Below, piece after piece: positions 15,692 through 23,754 of a DNA stretch of 53,369 nucleotides. A program made the position numbers and the translations under genes. Every line of letters begins with the position of its first letter. The stretch's first letter is position 1. The stretch lies in contig JAHHRV010000012.1 in NCBI GenBank assembly GCA_020025595.1, forward strand, positions 1 through 53,369, in the 5' to 3' direction. The DNA is from Oscillospiraceae bacterium (lineage in GTDB: Bacteria > Bacillota > Clostridia > Oscillospirales > Oscillospiraceae). A model generated the notes under the pieces. That model worked only from the letters and a program-made list of their open reading frames with translations, ran no database searches and had not been told where the DNA came from.

Positions 15692-17824
15692 TTACATATC
15701 GAAGGGCTCCATGCTCAGAACAGGATGGCCAACCTCGGTCAGGAATGCCAGCAGCTGCTCAGGATCCTCGGTGCAGACGGTTTCATCAGCGATCATGTCG
15801 GTGAAGTTGTCAATACCGTACATTTCCTTAGCGGTAGCGTCCAGATGGTCACGGATCTGATCCTTCAGCAGCTTGGGCAGCCAAACGATACGGCCGGGAC
15901 CGCCTTCAGCAGCGATGAACTTGTGAGAGGAGATGAAGTGCTTGCCATGGCCCATGAAGCCAGGAGTCTGCACACCACCACCGGTCATGGAAGCCATCTC
16001 GGAGAAGGTCATGCCCAGAGGAGTCATGCCGGGATGCTCACGGCAGGTGATAACAACGCCCATGGAAACAGGCTCGACACCACAGATACACTCGAAGCAG
16101 CCACAGGAGGTCATGGGATCCTGGAACAGGGAGTACAGAGTAACATGCTCCAGAGCGCCATGGGAGTACTTGTTAACAGCCTCATCAACGTCTACATAAC
16201 GGCCCAGCTTCTCGTCCAGGCAGTTGTTCTTGGGAACAATCTGGCAGGGACCGGTGGGATCCAGCTCGTTGGTAGCCTTAGCATCCAGCCAAGACACGGC
16301 GCCACACAGACCCAGACGCTCGGGGGTAACGATACAAACATGGCTGGGGGAGAAGGCCTGGCACATGGTGCAGGTGTAGAAGGTATCGACGGATTCGTCG
16401 GTCATGCTTCTCAGACGGTCATCACGCTTGTTGAAGACTTCGTTTGCATGAGCACGCAGTTCCTTGTTGGGCTCGTCGCCGACAACGATCTTGACCTGGC
16501 ACTTATCAACGACAGCGTCGAACTCGGACTTGATCTTTGCGTACAGAACTTCGCCCAGGTGCTTCAGACGGAAGCCTGCTTCGTAGTCAGTCTTGGAGAT
16601 ACGAATACGGATCATATCACGCTGACCGGTGTGCATGACACCTTCGATGCAGTTCAGGTAGGAGTGGATCTTACGCTCCATAACAGCCTCAAAGTCAGGC
16701 TGCATGTTCTTGCCGCCAACTTCGATGGTGTAGGAAGCGGAAATCTTGCTGCCGGGCTCCAGCTCGTCCAGCTCGGGGCCTTCGACAGTGATCTTGTGGT
16801 CTTCGATCTCCAGAGGATCAGTGGTGGTAACCAGCTCGAAGCAGTCCTTACGGGAACCGTCGATTTCAATCTGCATATCGCCACGACGGATGATCTCGCC
16901 TTCGAATGCGGAAGCAAAGGAGACAGGAATGTCGATCTTGGTGATCTTCAGCTTGATGTCACGAGCTTCCAGAGAGGTTGCGTTGAACTTGGAAACATCC
17001 TCCTGGACGATCAGGGACTTGGGAACACGGAAGATGTTCTCAGTCTCGTTGGTGATAACAGGGAAGCCCAGTGCGATAGCGCCAGCGCCGCAAGCAACGA
17101 TGACATCGTCCAGAGGCTTGAATGCGTTAACAAATGCAGGCACACGCTCGAAGGTGTACTTCATCAGACCGGCTGCATCGCCACCAGCGATGTTGCCGAA
17201 AATCAGAGCAGCACGGACTGCAACGGAAACGACATGGACAACGGAGGTAACATCCTTGCCCAGGGGAATGACACGGACATTGTCGCCGGTCTTGAAGCCC
17301 TTTTCCATCAGCTGGTCGATAACACCGCCGACCAGAGTGACCAGGATGCCCTGAGCCTGATAGCTCTTAACCAGCTCGACTGCTTCGTCAGCAGAGGGAG
17401 CTTCACCCAGAATAACAGCAACACCGGGGATATCGCCGGTAACCAGAGGAACACCCAGGTTACGGATCACAGCATCAGCCAGGTGGCCGTAGCAGGGCAT
17501 CTCGTAGGGAGTTGCACCGTTCAGGTACTTCAGAGCCTCGATGAACTCAGCACACAGAGCAGTTGCAACACCGGACATGAAAGCATCATTCAGACGGCTC
17601 TCACGAGTCATCAGAGACTTGATGACATCCAGAGCAGCCTTCATTTCGCCCAGAGTGGTGACCTTGACACCGGTCACACCATAGTAGCAGGGCAGAGCAT
17701 ATGCAGTGTCAGGGAAAGACACTGCCTGGCTCTCGCCATACTGGGCAATTGCATTATCAACAGCGGTTACGGTCAGGCCGTAAACGGCGTCGTTACCGCC
17801 AAAAACACGTTCAAATAAAGTCAC
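15692..17824 (-). CDS. acsB: Acetyl-CoA synthase subunit of CODH/ACS (AcsB)
   Basis: Assembles acetyl-CoA from CO (from CooS), a methyl group (from the corrinoid protein) and CoA at the nickel A-cluster. 710 residues, the full bacterial three-domain form rather than the short archaeal CdhC. A-cluster ligands are visible: C485, C488, C497 and C507 for the cubane (spacing 2, 8, 9) and C574-Gly-C576 for the distal nickel, as in the Moorella enzyme. Start is GTG at 17824 with GGAGGA upstream. Lies 11 bases after cooC, last gene before a terminator. AcsC, AcsD and AcsE are not in the window. Confidence 0.97.
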   Translation of the reverse strand: MTLFERVFGGNDAVYGLTVTAVDNAIAQYGESQAVSFPDTAYALPCYYGVTGVKVTTLGEMKAALDVIKSLMTRESRLNDAFMSGVATALCAEFIEALKYLNGATPYEMPCYGHLADAVIRNLGVPLVTGDIPGVAVILGEAPSADEAVELVKSYQAQGILVTLVGGVIDQLMEKGFKTGDNVRVIPLGKDVTSVVHVVSVAVRAALIFGNIAGGDAAGLMKYTFERVPAFVNAFKPLDDVIVACGAGAIALGFPVITNETENIFRVPKSLIVQEDVSKFNATSLEARDIKLKITKIDIPVSFASAFEGEIIRRGDMQIEIDGSRKDCFELVTTTDPLEIEDHKITVEGPELDELEPGSKISASYTIEVGGKNMQPDFEAVMERKIHSYLNCIEGVMHTGQRDMIRIRISKTDYEAGFRLKHLGEVLYAKIKSEFDAVVDKCQVKIVVGDEPNKELRAHANEVFNKRDDRLRSMTDESVDTFYTCTMCQAFSPSHVCIVTPERLGLCGAVSWLDAKATNELDPTGPCQIVPKNNCLDEKLGRYVDVDEAVNKYSHGALEHVTLYSLFQDPMTSCGCFECICGVEPVSMGVVITCREHPGMTPLGMTFSEMASMTGGGVQTPGFMGHGKHFISSHKFIAAEGGPGRIVWLPKLLKDQIRDHLDATAKEMYGIDNFTDMIADETVCTEDPEQLLAFLTEVGHPVLSMEPFDM

Positions 17825-17835
17825 GGTTCTTCCTC

Positions 17836-18609
17836 CTAATTTAATTCATCGCCATCGATGACAGATTTGATTCTCTTGATTTCGTCAATTGCGGTTGGAC
17901 TCATGTCGTAGGGAGACTTTCCAAGCCGATCAGCCTCGATAACCTCGGTATTATAATGGATGAAGCCCAACAGGTCTTCGGCAGGAATATGCTCGCGGAT
18001 ATATGCCTCGTCATCTTCACTGCGAACCTTATTGGCCACCACGCGCACTCGATTAACACCCAAATCAGCAGCCAATTTCTTGACATTGCCGTAAGTCTGG
18101 ATGCTGCGGGCACCGGGCTCGATGACCACGATGAACTGATCCATATTGGCTGCAGTGCCGCGGCCCAGGTGCTCCAGGCCTGCTTCCATGTCCATGATGA
18201 CCACATCGTCTTTACGATAGGTCAGGGCAGAAAGAATTGCCTTCAGCATCACGTGCTCGGGACAGACACAGCCGCTGCCGCCCACATCAACAGTACCCAT
18301 AACCAACAGCTTGACACCGTTGATCTCTTTGGCATACTTGTCGGGAATGTCAGCAACACTGGGGTTGAGTTTGAAAAACTTATTGGCCTCATTGGCGCCG
18401 GTTCTTTCCTCAACCAAAGTCCGCATCTTGGAGATGGGGACGATGGAATTGACTTCCTCCGGAGAGAAACCCAGAGCCAAACCGAGGTTTGCATCCGGGT
18501 CTACATCTGCGGCAAGAACCTGACGGCCTTCTGCGGCATAAAGCCGGGCCAAGGTGGAGGCGAGGGTGGTTTTACCCACGCCACCCTTGCCGGTAATTGC
18601 TACTTTCAT
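17836..18609 (-). CDS. cooC: CODH nickel-insertion ATPase CooC/AcsF
   Basis: MinD/NifH-type ATPase (257 residues) that loads nickel into CODH or ACS. Deviant Walker A GKGGVGKT at 7-14, DVDPDANLG at 36-43, the CxC metal motif C114-x-C116 in GSGCVCPEH, and the switch segment IMDMEAGLEHLGRGT. The CxC is the nickel/zinc site joining the dimer in studied CooC. Start ATG 18609; the ribosome binding site (GAAGGTTCC) is weaker than its neighbours. Placed between the two enzymes it would mature, 24 bases after cooS and 11 bases before acsB. Confidence 0.95.
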   Translation of the reverse strand: MKVAITGKGGVGKTTLASTLARLYAAEGRQVLAADVDPDANLGLALGFSPEEVNSIVPISKMRTLVEERTGANEANKFFKLNPSVADIPDKYAKEINGVKLLVMGTVDVGGSGCVCPEHVMLKAILSALTYRKDDVVIMDMEAGLEHLGRGTAANMDQFIVVIEPGARSIQTYGNVKKLAADLGVNRVRVVANKVRSEDDEAYIREHIPAEDLLGFIHYNTEVIEADRLGKSPYDMSPTAIDEIKRIKSVIDGDELN

Positions 18610-18633
18610 GTAAAGGAACCTTCTTTATGGAAA

Positions 18634-20529
18634 TTAGATGCCCAGAGCGGCACGCTTGGACTCGATGCACTCGATCATCTTGTCGCCCAGCTTCTCAATG
18701 TCGGTCTCGACAGTGTAGTTAGCCTCGACCCACTTCTTGATGCCGGTCTCGCCGGTCAGCCACTCACAGATCTCGCTGGAACCCCTGACGTAAGGATCAA
18801 CGCCCAGGAAGGTATCCAGACCGGTAGCAACAACGTAGTTACCGATGGAAACAGCCTTCTCGGACATCCATTCAGGAGCGCAGCCAACGACAGGCAGCTG
18901 TGCAATGGGAATGCCGGAATCCTTAGACAGCTCGGATGCCAGGATCAGCATACGGGAGATATCAACACAGGAGCCCATGTGCAGCACGGGAGGAATGTTT
19001 GCCAGCTCGCAAACACGCTTCAGACCTGCGCCGCAGTATTCCTTGGCGACAACGGGATCCAGCAGGCCAGCCTTTGCAGCAGCCTGAGCGGAACAACCGG
19101 AAACGATGAGGATGATATCGTTAGCAATGAGCTTCTTCATCAGCTCGATATGAGCGTAGTCAGGGCGAACCTTGGGGTTGTTACAACCGACCATTGCAAC
19201 TGCGCCACGCAGAACACCGGAAGTCACGCACTCCAGCAGAGGCTTGGTGGTGCCGAAGGTGTCAACCTGGGAGTTTGCAACGCCGTCCAGAACCTTGACA
19301 ATAGCCTCGACAGAGTAGCCAACACGAGCGTTGGTCTTCTGATCGGGGATGTTGACCAGGTCGGTCTTACGGTTGGTGAAGTTTTCAACAGCCATCTTCA
19401 CGATTGCCTTTGCATTCTCGCCTGCGGTCTCAGCGTTGAACTGAATGAACTCAGAATCGGGAATACGAGCAATGGGAGAAGTGGTAACAAACTTGGTGTG
19501 GAAGCACTTGGACAGGGGGCCCAGTGCAGGGAAGATACACTGCACGTCAACAACAATAGCTTCACATGCGCCGGTCAGAACAACGTTCTCCTGGCTCAGG
19601 AAGTTACCGGCCATGGGGATGCCGTGACGCATAGCGACTTCGTTTGCAGTACAACATACGCCGGCGATGTTGATGCCCTTAGCGCCAACGGACTTGGCCA
19701 GAGCGATCATCTCGGGGTCGTTTGCGTAGTGAACGATCATTTCGGACAGAGAGGGATCGTGGCCGTGAACAATGATGTTGACCATGTCCTTTTCCAGAAC
19801 GCCGATATTTGCAGTGGTATCAACGGGCTTGGGAGTGCCGAACAGAACGTCGGAGAACTCGGTGCCCATCATGGAACCGCCCCAGCCGTCGGACAGGCCA
19901 ACGCGCAGAGACTGGTGAATCAGTGCCTCGGGCAGAGAAGAACAGCCCATATGGGTCATGTGCAGGGAGCGGGAGATTTCACGGTCAATAGCCTCGGGCT
20001 GCAGACCAGCGTCTTCCCACAGCTTCTGAGTATGCTCAGGAGCACGCTTCAGGAACTTCTGGTAGCCGAAGGGCTTGCCGTATTCCATCAGGCCGACTTC
20101 TGCAACTTCGTGAGCCAGTTCATAAATGTCCTTGCCCTCGGTCTCAATGCCCCACTCATTCGCAATGCGAATCAGCTTTTCGGGATCCTTGACCTGATAG
20201 TTGCCATCAGCCTTGGTCTGATGCAGGGTGTGCATGATCTCACGGCCGTGATCGGAGTGAGCTGCTGCACCACCAGCGGTGAACTTCAGATAGTTACGGC
20301 CAACGATGCCGTGAACATCACAGCCACAGATGCCACGAGGGGCCTTGGGGGTGATGCGGCAGGGGCCCATGGAGCAAATGCGGCAGCAAGTGCCTGCTTC
20401 ACCGAAGCCACAGTGAGGGGTCTGGTTCTTGACGCGCTGCTGCCAGGAGTCAGCGCCGACCTTCTTGCCGTTTTCCAGCAAGGAATTGGTTGCCGCTTCC
20501 AGTTCTTCAACAGTGATTAAGCGATCCAA
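18634..20529 (-). CDS. cooS: Anaerobic Ni-containing carbon monoxide dehydrogenase catalytic subunit
   Basis: Interconverts CO and CO2; supplies CO to AcsB. 631 residues from a TTG start at 20529, chosen because AGGAGG lies 7-8 bases upstream; the frame continues without support to 20601. D- and B-cluster cysteines occupy C40, C48, C49, C52, C57 and C68/C70. C-cluster candidates are H257 (GHDPS), C292/C293 (GVCCTAN), C331, C449 (VGCNN), C479 (SGCSA) and C521 (GSCVD). First gene of the operon behind a TTGACT/TAAAAT promoter with a ~92-base leader. Confidence 0.97.
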   Translation of the reverse strand: MDRLITVEELEAATNSLLENGKKVGADSWQQRVKNQTPHCGFGEAGTCCRICSMGPCRITPKAPRGICGCDVHGIVGRNYLKFTAGGAAAHSDHGREIMHTLHQTKADGNYQVKDPEKLIRIANEWGIETEGKDIYELAHEVAEVGLMEYGKPFGYQKFLKRAPEHTQKLWEDAGLQPEAIDREISRSLHMTHMGCSSLPEALIHQSLRVGLSDGWGGSMMGTEFSDVLFGTPKPVDTTANIGVLEKDMVNIIVHGHDPSLSEMIVHYANDPEMIALAKSVGAKGINIAGVCCTANEVAMRHGIPMAGNFLSQENVVLTGACEAIVVDVQCIFPALGPLSKCFHTKFVTTSPIARIPDSEFIQFNAETAGENAKAIVKMAVENFTNRKTDLVNIPDQKTNARVGYSVEAIVKVLDGVANSQVDTFGTTKPLLECVTSGVLRGAVAMVGCNNPKVRPDYAHIELMKKLIANDIILIVSGCSAQAAAKAGLLDPVVAKEYCGAGLKRVCELANIPPVLHMGSCVDISRMLILASELSKDSGIPIAQLPVVGCAPEWMSEKAVSIGNYVVATGLDTFLGVDPYVRGSSEICEWLTGETGIKKWVEANYTVETDIEKLGDKMIECIESKRAALGI

Positions 20530-20627
20530 TGTAATTCCTCCTAAGTAAGTAATAAATATGTGGTCTGATACATTTTCCAGCGGAACTGGAACAAACGACA
20601 CTTCCGCACATACTGTGTATCGATATC

Positions 20628-20656
20628 ATTTTATTCGTTATATTGTTAAAAGTCAA
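20628..20656 (-). promoter_or_regulatory. Promoter of the cooS operon
   Basis: Minus strand TTGACT (20651-20656), 17-base spacer, TAAAAT (20628-20633). Start expected near 20621. Confidence 0.7.
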
Positions 20657-20768
20657 TCGGTGATTTTACTAGATTTGTTGTTTATTTTTGTATCCCCATG
20701 GGGAGGTTTTTCGCCTCTGCCCATATTCGTGAAAAAAATGATGGGAAATGATGGGAAAATACCCTGTT

Positions 20769-21410
20769 TTATGGATTCATTAACGCTAAAAGTCTGTTTT
20801 GCAAAATGCCGACAGCGTAATACATGGTTTCGTATCGGAGATAGGAAAGTGCGTTTTTATCCCAGAAAAATCGAAGCTGCGCAGGAAATTCGTCATCTGA
20901 ATGCCAGAATTGCAAAACCAGGGGCATATCCGGGAAAAATGAAAGTTTATACCCAATATCGCAATTCGGAAAGGGGGTGCCGTGGAGCTTCTGGCAGGCA
21001 GAATGAAAGCGATCCGGGTGCAGATCAATACATTTTTCCAGCTCTGAGGGATTGGATTCCTCCAAAAGCCCCGAATGGAACAAATGACCGAAATTTGCCA
21101 TCGCCTGCCAGGTTCTGGACAGGCAACGATCCTTTTTTGCATCGCACAAATAATCGAATATGGTAAGACGGTCACTGGCAGCGGTGCTGGGGACATAGCT
21201 GCCGTCGGGGGCTGACCAGCACAGATCACCGCTCTTTCGGTCAATCCGGCAAACCTGGTCCAGCACCGGAAGGTACAGGTATTTTTCATCATATGTTACA
21301 GGGGATTTTTCAATAATGGCTGACTGGTCATAAGTCAGAAACAGCTGCTGCGCCTGCCGGGCCATGATTTGATAGTTATCAGGTCTGTGCTGAATGAGAA
21401 TCACCTCCAA
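20769..21410 (-). CDS. DUF3786 domain-containing protein
   Basis: About 200-213 residues. The C-terminal half (FFPDMPLVLQFWHSDDEF, then FFWDKNAL and ETMYYAVG) fits the DUF3786 family, found mostly in strict anaerobes including CODH/ACS-bearing ones; function unknown. The start is unclear: GGAGGTGA (21401-21408) precedes no ATG, GTG or TTG at proper distance. TTG at 21410 overlaps it, ATT at 21395 is correctly spaced, and ATG at 21365 has no site. I list the longest frame. It lies upstream of cooS in the same direction but with its own gap and the cooS promoter between, so a shared role is an inference. Confidence 0.75.
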   Translation of the reverse strand: MEVILIQHRPDNYQIMARQAQQLFLTYDQSAIIEKSPVTYDEKYLYLPVLDQVCRIDRKSGDLCWSAPDGSYVPSTAASDRLTIFDYLCDAKKDRCLSRTWQAMANFGHLFHSGLLEESNPSELEKCIDLHPDRFHSACQKLHGTPFPNCDIGYKLSFFPDMPLVLQFWHSDDEFPAQLRFFWDKNALSYLRYETMYYAVGILQNRLLALMNP

Positions 21411-21420
21411 ACAATATAAT

Positions 21421-21447
21421 AGGGCGCACTGAAAACCAGTGCGCCCT
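21421..21447. terminator. Hairpin between the phosphoribosyltransferase and DUF3786 genes
   Basis: Stem AGGGCGCACTG/CAGTGCGCCCT around a short loop. The stronger T-run is on the plus strand; the minus-strand tail (ATTATATTG) is weaker, so some readthrough into the DUF3786 gene is plausible. Confidence 0.75.
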
Positions 21448-21454
21448 ATTTTCT

Positions 21455-22009
21455 TTAGTCCATTAAAGTTCCGTCGGGGTGGAACAGGGGGAGCTTCTCC
21501 AGGTAAATCAGGTCGGGACGATCCTGAGCATCGCCCTCTGCCAGAATGGACATACGGCCGCAGATGTTGCCGCCGGCCTTCTCAACCAGAGCTTCCAGAG
21601 CGGAGAGGCTTTCACCGGTGGAGATGACATCGTCTACGATGAGGATTCTCTTGCCCTTCATCAGTGCAGCGTCGGCGCCGTCCAGGTACAGGTGCTGCTC
21701 TTTGGCGGTGGTGATGGAATGGACAGCCACATCCATGATATCACGCATATACAGCTTGGGACCCTTGCGAGCCAGAATGTACTTTGCATCGCCATGCTGG
21801 CGTGCCATCTCGTGTGCCAGAGGAATGCCCTTGGCTTCGGCGGTGATGATGTAATCGTACTCGGGGGCTTTTGCAAGAAGCTCACGGGCACAGGCTACGG
21901 TCAGCTCCTGATCGCCAAAAATAACAAAACCTGCAATGGAAAGGGTATCGGATACCTTACAGATGGGAAGATCTCGCTCCAGACCGGCAACGGTCATACG
22001 ATAATACAT
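21455..22009 (-). CDS. Phosphoribosyltransferase family protein (Apt/Xpt-like)
   Basis: 184-residue type I phosphoribosyltransferase that would join a purine base to PRPP in salvage. The PRPP loop is ILIVDDVISTGES (about residues 118-130), preceded by the family's EAKGIPLAHEMA and the flexible-loop region RKGPKLYMRD. The sequence is closer to adenine/xanthine salvage enzymes than to OPRTase, but base specificity cannot be read from it. Start ATG 22009 has AAAAGGAG upstream and a near-perfect promoter. It is divergent from the phage-type gene cluster that begins at 22156. Confidence 0.85.
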   Translation of the reverse strand: MYYRMTVAGLERDLPICKVSDTLSIAGFVIFGDQELTVACARELLAKAPEYDYIITAEAKGIPLAHEMARQHGDAKYILARKGPKLYMRDIMDVAVHSITTAKEQHLYLDGADAALMKGKRILIVDDVISTGESLSALEALVEKAGGNICGRMSILAEGDAQDRPDLIYLEKLPLFHPDGTLMD

Positions 22010-22049
22010 AATTATACTCCTTTTGGGCAATGCCCGCTATGATACTTTT

Positions 22050-22077
22050 ATTATAGCGCAGAGGGTGAATTTGTCAA
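22050..22077 (-). promoter_or_regulatory. Promoter of the phosphoribosyltransferase gene
   Basis: Minus strand TTGACA (22072-22077), 16-base spacer, TATAAT (22050-22055), both perfect consensus. Confidence 0.85.
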
Positions 22078-22155
22078 GAATTCACTGTGTGCGTTGCACG
22101 AAACAGGACAACTTCCCACTGATTTGAACACACAGTTGAAAGGAGGCTAAAGGGA

Positions 22156-22488
22156 TTGGAGCAGATGGATAATCAGGGGAAATCCCTGAAACAGCGGATT
22201 CGACAGGGACAGATTCGCAAGGAAGATGTGACACGGCGCCTGGCTGAGCTGGCCTTTGGCAAGCCAAACGACTGCGTCAGACTTGCTCTGGAGGAAATGC
22301 CGAATCTGGCAGGACTGGATCTGAGCCTGCTCAGCGAAATCAAGCGAAGCGAAAAAGGAATGGTGGAAATCAAACTGATCGATCGGCTGAAGGCTCTGGA
22401 ACAGCTGTCGGCTTCCACAGGCGACGACAGTTCCCATGTGGAAGAACTGATTCTGGCATTGCAGTCTTCGGTTGAGGAGAATGTATGA
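22156..22488 (+). CDS. Small terminase-like protein lacking the usual N-terminal helix-turn-helix
   Basis: 110 residues. The segment SEIKRSEKGMVEIKLIDRLK followed by ALEQL matches the C-terminal part of Terminase_2-type small subunits (usually ...KALELLGKHLG). The N-terminal ~60-residue DNA-binding region typical of the family is not recognisable; instead there is a short charged helix (KQRIRQGQIRKEDVTRRLAEL). Start is TTG at 22156 with AGGAGG 9 bases upstream; an ATG at 22165 is the alternative. Its stop overlaps the large terminase start (ATGA). The position directly before TerL is the strongest argument for the call. Confidence 0.6.
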   Translation: MEQMDNQGKSLKQRIRQGQIRKEDVTRRLAELAFGKPNDCVRLALEEMPNLAGLDLSLLSEIKRSEKGMVEIKLIDRLKALEQLSASTGDDSSHVEELILALQSSVEENV

Positions 22489-23738
22489 AGTACACAGGTT
22501 TCTCTGCAAAGCAAAAATGTGCCATGAACTGGTGGATGCCGGGAAGTCCTTATGCTGAGTGCGAAGCCATCGTATGTGATGGTGCGGTGCGATCGGGCAA
22601 GACCCTTGCCATGGGGCTGGGCTTCTTTTTATGGGCTCAGAGCTGTTTTGACGGGAGAAAATTTGCGCTGTGCGGAAAAACCATCGCAGCGCTGCGCAGA
22701 AATGTACTGTCGGAAATTCTGCCGCAGATCGGTGCGCTGGGTGCAAAATGGAAGGAAAAACGGACGGAAAATCTGGTGCGTGTGACATTTGCAGGACACA
22801 CCAACGAATACTACATCTTCGGCGGACGGGACGAAAGCTCCGCTGCGCTGATCCAGGGCATGACGCTGTCCGGTGTGTTATTCGACGAAGTGGTGCTGAT
22901 GCCCAAAAGCTTTGTGGAGCAGGCCTGTGCCAGATGTTCGGTAACAGGCAGCAGGCTGTGGTTCAACTGCAACCCCGCCGGCCCCAGCCACTGGTTTTAC
23001 AAGCAGTGGATTCTGGAGGCGCAGGAGCGCAACTGTCTGCATCTGCACTTTATGATGGATGACAACCCGTCGCTGTCAGAGCAGATTCGCAGGCGGTATC
23101 AAAGACTTTATTCAGGCGTTTTCTACCGGCGGTTCGTACTGGGGCAATGGGCCCAGGCGGAAGGAAGGGTATACGACTTCTTTGAGCCGGAGATGGTACA
23201 GCCTGTACCGTCGGGGCAGTTTGAAAAGTGGTACATTTCCTGCGACTACGGCACGGTAAACCCCACCAGCATGGGGCTGTGGGGATTACAAAACGGGATC
23301 TGGTACCGGGTGAAGGAATTCTATTTTGCCTCCCGCCGGGAAATGCGTCAGATGACCGACGGAGAGTATGCGCAGGCTCTGGCAGAACTGGCGGGGGACC
23401 GGAAAATCACGGCGGTAATTGTAGACCCCTCGGCTGCCAGCTTTATCGGGGTGCTTCGCAAGGAAGGCTGGAATGTCCGGCAGGCAAAAAATGATGTGAT
23501 CTCCGGGATTCGTTCCACAGCTCAGTTACTGAAATGTGGAAAAATCGTGATCTGCGACAGCTGTGCAGACTGTCTGCGGGAGATGGAAGAGTATGTCTGG
23601 GATCTGAAATCAGGTACAAAGGATCGAGTGAAAAAAGAACACGATCATGCGATGGATGATATGCGCTATTTCGTCAGTACGGTGCTGGGCGGCAGCCAAT
23701 CGGGATTTGCGGTGAGCAGCGTACAGCGCAGAAGCTGA
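22485..23738 (+). CDS. Phage terminase large subunit (PBSX/TerL type)
   Basis: 417-residue DNA-packaging motor. ATPase: Walker A CDGAVRSGKT at 31-40, Walker B VLFDE at 131-135, and a coupling motif with NCNPAGPSHW at 161-170. RNase H-fold nuclease: acidic residues D254 (CDYGT), D314 (VDPSA) and D391/D392 (HAMDDMRY). All expected catalytic residues are present, so the protein looks functional. It would cut and thread DNA into a procapsid through the portal encoded next. Length is normal for the class. ATG at 22485 overlaps the preceding stop. Confidence 0.95.
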   Translation: MKYTGFSAKQKCAMNWWMPGSPYAECEAIVCDGAVRSGKTLAMGLGFFLWAQSCFDGRKFALCGKTIAALRRNVLSEILPQIGALGAKWKEKRTENLVRVTFAGHTNEYYIFGGRDESSAALIQGMTLSGVLFDEVVLMPKSFVEQACARCSVTGSRLWFNCNPAGPSHWFYKQWILEAQERNCLHLHFMMDDNPSLSEQIRRRYQRLYSGVFYRRFVLGQWAQAEGRVYDFFEPEMVQPVPSGQFEKWYISCDYGTVNPTSMGLWGLQNGIWYRVKEFYFASRREMRQMTDGEYAQALAELAGDRKITAVIVDPSAASFIGVLRKEGWNVRQAKNDVISGIRSTAQLLKCGKIVICDSCADCLREMEEYVWDLKSGTKDRVKKEHDHAMDDMRYFVSTVLGGSQSGFAVSSVQRRS

Positions 23739-23754
23739 GAAAGGGGAGAAGAAA

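Noticed and set aside
15677..17818. 713-codon open frame on the plus strand
   Set aside because: Exactly antisense to acsB, whose A-cluster motifs are complete. No ribosome binding site, no family pattern; the frame is open because of codon bias in the real gene.
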